Source: AP-15 sp963724435 (GTDB lineage Bacteria; Pseudomonadota; Alphaproteobacteria; ATCC43930; CGMCC-115725). Taken from it: 64,000 bases of DNA. Shown here piece by piece: positions 58,353-64,000 of the stretch. Below the pieces are notes generated by a model that saw only the letters and a list, made by a program, of their open reading frames with translations, did not search any database and was not told where the DNA came from. Position numbers and translations under genes: made by a program. Position 1 is the stretch's first letter. Each line of letters starts with the position of its first letter. Location: NCBI GenBank assembly GCA_963724435.1, contig CAVRUN010000021.1, positions 62,001 to 126,000 of the forward strand, read 5' to 3'.

Positions 58353-59703
58353 TTAAACGACCGCGATCTGCCGCCGTAATTCGCCGGTAAACAGGTTTTT
58401 CGGGATCATGGCGTGGACCCCGCGCACGATATCGACGACCTGGGTCACGCGGAAACTCGCTGCGATGCTGCACAAGGCATAGGCATCGAGCGATGTCAAT
58501 TTGGCACGGCTCGCGAGAAAGGAAATCGCGTTGCGCGCCGCCATTGCCATCGCCGCGTTCAAATCCTTGTCGAGGCCGACCGCGATCCAATGCGTCGGGG
58601 TTTCCGCGATCGGCCATTGGAAGTTCTGTTGCTTGTGCAGGATGACCTGGATCAGCACCTCTTGCATGCGGGTTTCAAGCGCCGTTAGGCTGATTTCGCC
58701 ATCACCTTGCGCCGCGTGCGAGTCGCCGGTGTAGATCAGCGCGCCCGGCTTCCACACCGGCAAATAAAGCGTCGAGCCCTCGGTCAACTCCCTGAGGTCG
58801 AGGTTGCCGCCATGCGGACCGGGCGGCACCGAATTCGTCACCCCGGGAGTGAGCGGCGGAAAAAAGCCGTCGGGCGGAGCGACACCGAGCGTACCCTGGA
58901 ACGGGGTCAGCGGTACGCTGATGTCAGGCGCAAACTTGCCCCGCATGTGCTGCAGATCGAGCTCGACATATTTGACCTGGCCCTGTGGAAAGTCCTTGGC
59001 CAACAGTCCGGTGCCGAGTGCCGCCGGGTTATTGAACACCGCGCCCCAGGCGACCGGGCGCAGCCGGCGATAGCGGATCTCGACGACGTCGCCCGGGGTT
59101 GCGTCTTTGACTGCGATCGGGCCAATGATCGAGTGCGGCCCGCGGCCAGGATTGGCGACCCGCAATGCCGCCAACCGATCGATCGACACGCCCGGCTGCA
59201 TCTCGTTCAAGAAATGAGACCAGGTATCGGGAAAGCTGACAAAGTCGCCCGAACTCGATCGTCAGGATGGGCGGCAGGGTCGCGTCAAACACGCCGAGCC
59301 GGACCGTTTCCTTTGTCGACGGGACAACATGGACGCGGCCGTTTACCTTTGCGCCGGAAGCGGTGGCGGGGCTGTTGTCGCCAGCGCTAGCCGCGTGAGC
59401 AAGCCGATCGAACCAAGGGCCGACCGCCGCGAGCGCGCCCATAAAGCTGCTGGTGCGCAGCAATTGCCGCCGCCGGCGGCCGCGGGCAGTCAAATAGCCG
59501 TCGAACTGTTCCTGATCCACCTCGTCGCGATGCAGCAGCCGGTCCTCCACCCGCGCGTCGAACATACCCTCCTTGATGTCCTCGCGCAGGACCCCGGTGC
59601 CCTTCTCATCACCGCAGCCGAACAAGTTCCCGCAATGATGCCCGCCATTGGGATTATCCGCCGCCATCTCGTCTTCGCTGGTGTGGTCTTGCCGATGTGC
59701 CAC
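58353..59703 (-). pseudogene. acetamidase/formamidase family protein, frameshifted
   Basis: Two open frames together form one gene. The upstream part (from ATG 59703) includes an arginine-rich stretch before a hydrophobic run at residues 75-100, which resembles a twin-arginine signal placed after a long N-terminal extension. It then reads GRVHVVPSTKETVRLGVFDATLPPILTIE. At about 59252 the frame changes by one base, and the expected SGDFVSFPDTWSHFLNEMQPG continues in the other frame to 58353. The length of 1351 nt equals whole codons plus one, which fits an extra T in gagttcggg. Downstream motifs (GPHSIIGPIAVKDATPGDVVEI, GNLDLRELTEGSTLYLPV, DSHAAQGDGEI) are intact. Intact relatives hydrolyse formamide or acetamide to ammonia. 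Confidence 0.8.
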
Positions 59704-59771
59704 TAAATGCTCCTTTAGAAGGCTGTATGTTGATCCGAGTTCGATCTTGCTCAGAAATTGCCCGGCCGATG

Positions 59772-60527
59772 TCAGTCGACGCCGATCGCGGCGCCGAGGG
59801 TTTCGCCGATTGGTCGCCGCAGCACGAGATCGGCGATGCCGTCGAGACCGGTCGCCTCGCGGTTGACGATGACGAGGGTGGCGCCATACCGCTTGGCCAA
59901 TTCGGGGAACGCGGCGGCCGGGTAGACGACAAGCGACGATCCGGCGACGATAAACAAATCCGCGGCAATGGTTTCGGTCTCAGCGCGCCGCATGGCCGCC
60001 GGCGGCATCGCCTGGCCGAACGAGATCGTCGCGGTCTTGACGAAGCCGCCGCAGTCGTCGCAGATCGGCGCGGTCTCGTCGCGCTCGAATGCCGCGCGGA
60101 CCACCTCGAGCTCATAATGCCGGGCGCAATCGAGGCAATGGGCATAAGTCGTGTTGCCGTGCAATTCGATAACCCGCTCGCCCGGAATGCCGGAGGCCTG
60201 ATGCAGCCCATCGATGTTCTGGGTGATGACCGCGCCGACTTTGCCGCGGCGAACCAGTTCGGCCACCGCACGATGACCGCGGTTGGGGGCAGCGCCGCGA
60301 AAAATTTCCTCCATCGCAAAGCGGCGCCGCCAGGTTTCGCGCCGAGCCTCTTCCGAGGCGAGAAAATCGGCGAAATCGAGCGGCGCCATGCGGGTCCAGA
60401 TGCCGCCCGGGCTGCGGAAATCGGGGATGCCCGATTCAGTGCTAATGCCGGCGCCGGTAAAGACCACGGCGCGGCGCGATTGTTCGATCGATCGAGTGAG
60501 TTCGGCGACTTGCGGATCATCGAGCAT
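59772..60527 (-). CDS. cobB: Sir2 family NAD-dependent protein deacylase
   Basis: 251 residues from ATG 60525-60527. NAD-binding loops VVFTGAGISTESGIPDFRSPGG and TQNIDGLH, the acid-base histidine in ELHGNTTYAHC, and the four-cysteine zinc site (CLDC ... CDDC). Length and motif order match bacterial CobB sirtuins, which deacetylate acyl-CoA synthetases and other enzymes using NAD+. Divergent from the RlmM-like gene, with 65 nt between the starts. Confidence 0.93.
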   Translation of the reverse strand: MLDDPQVAELTRSIEQSRRAVVFTGAGISTESGIPDFRSPGGIWTRMAPLDFADFLASEEARRETWRRRFAMEEIFRGAAPNRGHRAVAELVRRGKVGAVITQNIDGLHQASGIPGERVIELHGNTTYAHCLDCARHYELEVVRAAFERDETAPICDDCGGFVKTATISFGQAMPPAAMRRAETETIAADLFIVAGSSLVVYPAAAFPELAKRYGATLVIVNREATGLDGIADLVLRRPIGETLGAAIGVD

Positions 60528-60592
60528 GGGCCGATCGTCGCAAATCGGCACCCTTCCGCCAAGTGCCGCGTGGGATCGCGCGGTGCCGATCG

Positions 60593-61492
60593 ATGATGGG
60601 TCGCACGGCCTATCTCGCCGCCGAAGGGTATGTCGACGAACTGGCACATGAGCTGGGTGCGGTCGAGCAGGTTCACGGGCGGTTGTTGATCGCAAGCGGA
60701 CCACCGCGGAGGGCGGCGTGGGCCGCCAATGTCTGGCTCGATCCGCAGCGGCTCGCGATCGCGTCGATTTCCGACGCGGTAGCGAAACTGCGCGCAATCC
60801 AGCGCAACTGGGTGGTCTATGCCCCGGTCCTGCATCGCCGCGCGACGCTGATCCAGGAGCAGTTGCCGACGGTTTCGGCGCGACCCCTGCCGTTCGGCAC
60901 GCCGCCACCAGCGGCCCCGCTCGGCTCGTGGACTCTGCTCGATGCCGGCACCATCCTCGCCGCGGCACAGTGCACGAGCCCGTTCCCGCACGGCGAAGTC
61001 CAATTTGTCGAGGACCGCACTGGGCCGCCAAGCCGTGCCTATTTGAAATTATGGGAGGCGCTGACGGTGATCGGCCAGCACCCGCAGCCGGGCGAGGTGT
61101 GCCTCGACCTTGGCAGTGCGCCTGGCGGGTGGAGTTGGGCATTGGCGCAGATGGGCGCGCGCGTCATCAGCGTCGACAAGGCGGCGCTGATGCCCGAAAT
61201 CGCGAACCTTCCGGCAATCGAATACCGGCGCGAAAGCGCGTTTGCGCTCGACCCGCACGAGGTCGGGCCGGTCGATTGGCTGTTCTCCGATGTCGTCTGC
61301 TATCCGGCGCGACTGTTGGCTTTGGTCGAACGCTGGCGCACCGCCGCGACCTGCCGCCGGTTTGTGTGCACAATCAAATTCCAGGGGGCGACCGACCACG
61401 CCGTCGCCGCCCGGTTTGCCGCAATCCCCGGCTCGGGACTACGCCACCTCTACCATAACAAGCACGAGTTAACTTGGATCAACCTCGGCTGA
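60593..61492 (+). CDS. rlmM: RlmM/FtsJ-like 23S rRNA methyltransferase
   Basis: 299 residues from ATG 60593 (a second ATG follows at 60596). C-terminal Rossmann-like domain: EVCLDLGSAPGGWSWALAQMGARVISVDKAALMP is the FtsJ-type SAM motif with the RlmM-specific PGGW. It is followed by DWLFSDVVCYPARLLALVERW and CTIKFQG, fitting the K-D-K-E tetrad of 2'-O-methyltransferases. Shorter than E. coli RlmM (366 residues), with a reduced N-terminal THUMP-like part. It probably methylates C2498-equivalent in 23S rRNA; shorter relatives are sometimes only annotated as SAM methyltransferases. Confidence 0.75.
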   Translation: MMGRTAYLAAEGYVDELAHELGAVEQVHGRLLIASGPPRRAAWAANVWLDPQRLAIASISDAVAKLRAIQRNWVVYAPVLHRRATLIQEQLPTVSARPLPFGTPPPAAPLGSWTLLDAGTILAAAQCTSPFPHGEVQFVEDRTGPPSRAYLKLWEALTVIGQHPQPGEVCLDLGSAPGGWSWALAQMGARVISVDKAALMPEIANLPAIEYRRESAFALDPHEVGPVDWLFSDVVCYPARLLALVERWRTAATCRRFVCTIKFQGATDHAVAARFAAIPGSGLRHLYHNKHELTWINLG

Positions 61493-61569
61493 TCGACCTG
61501 TCGGCTGCGGCACAGGCAAAGCGACGCCTGTTGTTTCCCGGTCAATTTGGGACGACTAAAGGCACTCCA

Positions 61570-61658
61570 TGGCCGGGCGTGACCCGGGGACCCACGTGTT
61601 TACGGGCGCGAATCTGTGGGGCAAAGGCGTGGATGCCCGGGACAAGCCCGGGCAAGGG
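61570..61658. repeat. palindromic intergenic repeat, family B
   Basis: Two GC-rich palindromic units: ggccgggcgtgacccggggacccacg (61571-61596) and cgtggatgcccgggacaagc then ccgggcaagggg (61628-61659). The second in reverse complement matches 1824-1859 over about 30 nt. The pair sits in the 182-nt gap between the RlmM-like gene and the convergent SnoaL-like gene. Confidence 0.65.
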
Positions 61659-61674
61659 GTTTGTTGGTTGCTAA

Positions 61675-62049
61675 CTAGTCCGGGGTGCGGGTTGATTGCC
61701 AGGCGACCATCTGCCATTTGCCACCCTTATTGGCCCACACATCGGTGAAGCGCACGCCAAAGCTATTCGGCCGCCCTTGCGACATCACGCCGATTTTGCA
61801 TGACCCGGTCAGGACAACCGTGTCGCCGAGATCGTGCGCCTTGACGTCTGACGGCACGACAGAGGTGTAGACCGTGCCGCCCGACTCCATGTTGCCGATT
61901 AGGCTTTGCTTGGTGTCGAGCCGGGCGGTCGAATGGGTGTAGACCAGATCGTCCGAGATCAGCGCATTTAAGGCCGCGATGTCCTTTTTTGCCATCGCGT
62001 CCATGCGCTGCTTGTCGAGGTCGATAACGGTTTGTGCGTTGCCTGCCAT
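61675..62049 (-). CDS. SnoaL-like/NTF2-fold protein (DUF4440 type)
   Basis: 124 residues. QTVIDLDKQRMDAMAKKDIAALNALISDDLVYTHSTARLDTKQSLIGNMESG is characteristic of DUF4440/SnoaL-like NTF2 folds; the C-terminus VRFTDVWANKGGKWQMVAWQST completes the cone. Such proteins bind or act on small hydrophobic or steroid-like ligands; no specific substrate can be named. ATG preceded by GGAGGA. Confidence 0.85.
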   Translation of the reverse strand: MAGNAQTVIDLDKQRMDAMAKKDIAALNALISDDLVYTHSTARLDTKQSLIGNMESGGTVYTSVVPSDVKAHDLGDTVVLTGSCKIGVMSQGRPNSFGVRFTDVWANKGGKWQMVAWQSTRTPD

Positions 62050-62076
62050 GATTTTCTCCTCCGTAGCGGAAATCGT

Positions 62077-62154
62077 CGTCGCCCCCGCGAAAGCGGGGGT
62101 CCAGAGCAGCTGTTCCGACCTGGCCCTGGATTCCCGCTTTTCGCGGGAATGACG
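62077..62154. repeat. palindromic intergenic repeat, family A (inverted pair)
   Basis: Unit 1 at 62077-62104 (cgtcgcccccgcgaaagcgg then gggtccag) and unit 2 at 62126-62154 (ctggattcccgcttttcgcg then ggaatgacg) are inverted copies separated by 21 nt. They match 590-690 in both content and order. Between the SnoaL-like gene and the downstream end of the quinone oxidoreductase gene, both on the minus strand. Confidence 0.75.
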
Positions 62155-62181
62155 AGTGAAATGTCCCCGTACCGCCGCGGG

Positions 62182-63108
62182 TCACCGCACGATCAGCACG
62201 AGCTTGCCTTGCAGATGGCGGCTTTCGCTGACCCGGTGCGCCTCGGCGGCGTCGGCGAGCCTATAGCGGACGATGTTGGGGGACCACACCGCACCCTTGT
62301 CGTAAAGCTCGAGCATGCGTTCGAGATGGGCGCGGTCGCGGGCGACATTGGGGCGCAATACCTCGACGTCCTTGCGGCTCGGCTGAAAGCCCGCCGGGGC
62401 GGCGGCAATCCAGACCAGCCGGCCGCCCGGCTTTAGCACGTCGTATGATCGAACCTGTACTTCGCCGCCGACGGTGTCGAACACGACATCGACATTGCTG
62501 GCGACCTTAGTGAAATCCTCGGTGTTGTAGTCGATCGCGCGGTCGGCGCCGAGGCTCCGGACGTAGTCGTGGTTGCGCACGCTGGCCGTGGTGAGCACCG
62601 TGGCGCCGAGATATTTCGACAGCTGGATCGCAAAGCCGGCGACGCCACCGGCGCCGCCCTGGATCAGGATCGTCTCGCCCTTTTGCAATTTCGCGGTGTC
62701 CTCGATCGCCCACAACGCCGTCAGGCTGGTCAGGCCGAGCGCGGCTGCTTCGGCATGGCCGAGGCGATCCGGTTTTTTGGCGATAATCGCGGCCTTGATC
62801 GCGAGCTTTTCGGCATAGCAGCCCTCGATCCCCTGATCGGTCACCCCGAATACTGCGTCGCCGATTTTAAAATCGGTTACTCCGGACCCGAGTGCAGAGA
62901 CCACACCCGAAAAATCACGGCCGAGAATATGGGGGAGCTTAAGATTGCTGTAGCCGCCGCTGCCCAGCCGCACCTTGTAATCGGCGGCGTTGACGCTTGC
63001 TGCGTGAATGTCGACGACGACCTCGCCGGGTCCCGCAACCGGGTCGGGCGCCTCGCCCAATTGCAGCATTTCGGGTCCGCCATGCCCCTTTAGCAGCACC
63101 GCCTTCAT
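62182..63108 (-). CDS. quinone oxidoreductase-type MDR protein (NADP-dependent)
   Basis: 308 residues. MDR fold without the catalytic zinc ligands: MKAVLLKGHGGPEMLQLGEAPDPVAGPGEVVVDIHAASVNAADYKVRLG at the N-terminus, HILGRDFSGVVSALGSGVTDFKIGDAVFG, then the nucleotide-binding GETILIQGGAGGVAGFAIQLSKYLGATVLTTAS. Members reduce quinones or alpha,beta-unsaturated carbonyls with NADPH. Start ATG 63106-63108 follows GGGAGGGG. Confidence 0.9.
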   Translation of the reverse strand: MKAVLLKGHGGPEMLQLGEAPDPVAGPGEVVVDIHAASVNAADYKVRLGSGGYSNLKLPHILGRDFSGVVSALGSGVTDFKIGDAVFGVTDQGIEGCYAEKLAIKAAIIAKKPDRLGHAEAAALGLTSLTALWAIEDTAKLQKGETILIQGGAGGVAGFAIQLSKYLGATVLTTASVRNHDYVRSLGADRAIDYNTEDFTKVASNVDVVFDTVGGEVQVRSYDVLKPGGRLVWIAAAPAGFQPSRKDVEVLRPNVARDRAHLERMLELYDKGAVWSPNIVRYRLADAAEAHRVSESRHLQGKLVLIVR

Positions 63109-63324
63109 TGCCCCCTCCCGGAAAATCGCCCGTGATCTGACCTAATCGTAGCGTGCCGAGGCGGCCGCCGCCAGCGGCATGGGCCCGCGGGATGGATCCA
63201 GCGCGAGGACGAGGCAGCTGGCCTTGCACAGGTCAAAAATCGCGCACGTCCGGCGGAATTTGTGCCAGACTCCCATTGCCGCCACGGGTAACGCGCGGCA
63301 ACGCCGGAGACGGGAGAAACGTGC

Positions 63325-64000
63325 ATGCAATTAATGTATTTCACCGAGCAGCCGATGTCGGCCTATCCCGCCGAAGAGGGCCTGAAATTCGGGGCAACGG
63401 CGCTGATGTTCTCCAACAAATACTTCGATCCGGTCGCCGGAACCCGGCTCTATAGCGAATACCTTGAGCATTACATCTATGCCGAGGAGATGGGCATCGA
63501 CGGCTTTATGCTGAACGAGCATCACAATGCGCCGTTCTGCATGCAGGCAAAGTGCAATATTTTTGCGTCGATCCTCGCTGCGGTCACAAAAGAAGCAAAA
63601 ATCATCTTGCTCGGCAACCCGCTGCCATTGGCCGAGAACCCGGTGCGGCTCGCCGAAGAATTGTCGATGATCGACATGATTTCGAAAGGGCGGCTGGTGT
63701 CGGGCTTTGTCCGCGGCGGCGGGCAGGAGCAGCTCGCAACTGGGGTCAGCCCGGCCTACAACCGGGAGCGCTTCCAAGAGGCGCACGATCTGGTCGTCGC
63801 AGCGTGGACACGCGAAGGCCCGTTCCGTTGGGAAGGCACGCATTACCAGCACCGCGTCGTCAATCCGTGGGCGGTGCCGTTGCAAAAACCCCACCCGCGG
63901 GTTTGGATACCCGGCGTGATCAGCCCCGAGACGATCGTCTGGGCGGCGCAGCGCGGCTATCCCTATGTCGCGCTTAACACCCCGATCGAGCGCACCAAGC
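63325..64000 (+). CDS. LLM class flavin-dependent oxidoreductase (N-terminal part, cut by the window edge)
   Basis: The reading frame starts at ATG 63325 (GGGAGAAACGTGC upstream) and is still open at position 64000, so 225 residues are present. MQLMYFTEQPMSAYP opens the bacterial-luciferase-like TIM barrel; YIYAEEMGIDGFMLNEHHNAPFCMQ and LLGNPLPLAENPVRLAEELSMIDMISKGRLVSGFVRGGGQEQ are strongly conserved LLM regions (EHH, D..S.GR...G.GRG-like). FMN- or F420-dependent oxidation of a hydrocarbon or other compound; the family often takes part in catabolism of alkanes or sulfonates. The C-terminal third lies outside the window. Confidence 0.9.
   Translation, partial: MQLMYFTEQPMSAYPAEEGLKFGATALMFSNKYFDPVAGTRLYSEYLEHYIYAEEMGIDGFMLNEHHNAPFCMQAKCNIFASILAAVTKEAKIILLGNPLPLAENPVRLAEELSMIDMISKGRLVSGFVRGGGQEQLATGVSPAYNRERFQEAHDLVVAAWTREGPFRWEGTHYQHRVVNPWAVPLQKPHPRVWIPGVISPETIVWAAQRGYPYVALNTPIERTK

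Noticed and set aside
1..64000. CRISPR arrays, tRNA/rRNA genes, prophage or integrative elements
   Set aside because: No regularly spaced repeats, no cloverleaf or rRNA sequence, no integrase or phage structural genes were found by eye.

Overview
The window is about 64 kb of GC-rich chromosomal DNA with closely packed genes on both strands and short overlapping operons. The gene set points to a free-living soil or water alphaproteobacterium, perhaps Rhodospirillales or Hyphomicrobiales (inference from gene content only). The clues are a PHA cluster with a divergent phaR, phoR-pstSCAB-phoU-phoB order, PmtA- and PlcP-like lipid genes, a TPP riboswitch before thiC, class III CoA-transferases and MdtBC-type efflux. 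No rRNA, tRNA, CRISPR array, prophage or plasmid gene was seen. The only mobile DNA is one short IS630 remnant; two families of small palindromic repeats lie mostly between convergent genes.

Layout. 1-4.1 kb: end of a peptide/solute-binding protein, a Rid-family protein, two small hypotheticals, a frameshifted amidohydrolase and an NHL beta-propeller protein. 4.3-8.4 kb: two tandem YXWGXW lipoproteins, a Nudix hydrolase, thiC with its riboswitch and a small membrane protein. 8.4-13.9 kb: L,D-transpeptidase and polyhydroxyalkanoate genes (phaB, phaA, a PhaC-like synthase and a PhaE-like small protein that overlaps it in another frame), then divergent phaR and trpF. 14-22.6 kb: IS630 remnant, GT9 glycosyltransferase, methyltransferase, a minus-strand CoA-transferase/Ldh2 dehydrogenase/MFS group, an alpha/beta hydrolase and a spermidine-synthase-like protein. 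22.9-32 kb: malic enzyme-PTA fusion, then phoR-pstSCAB-phoU-phoB with a Pho-box-like motif before pstS.

32-36 kb: just downstream of phoB, a PmtA-like N-methyltransferase, a PlcP-like metallophosphoesterase and two glycosyltransferases form a plausible membrane-lipid remodelling module for phosphate starvation. 36-45 kb: FAH-family hydrolase and MFS transporter behind a structured leader, an RDD protein, DUF1330, and an overlapping CoA-transferase/penicillin acylase/threonine ammonia-lyase operon. 44.7-47.6 kb: a VapBC-type toxin-antitoxin pair and dsbD. 48-57.6 kb: RND efflux (adaptor plus two 1049-residue pumps), a MarR regulator with a late frameshift and a serine hydrolase. 57.6-64 kb: SDR, a frameshifted acetamidase/formamidase, Sir2 deacylase, RlmM-like methyltransferase, SnoaL-like protein, quinone oxidoreductase and the start of an LLM flavin oxidoreductase that runs off the end.

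Three otherwise well-conserved genes (amidohydrolase, marR, acetamidase) each have a single frame break. Either these are real inactivations or the assembly has a few indel errors. The most interesting features are the 227-nt dual-coding overlap in the PHA operon, the Pho-linked lipid cluster, the unexplained structured leader at 37.4 kb and the miniature IS630 derivative.
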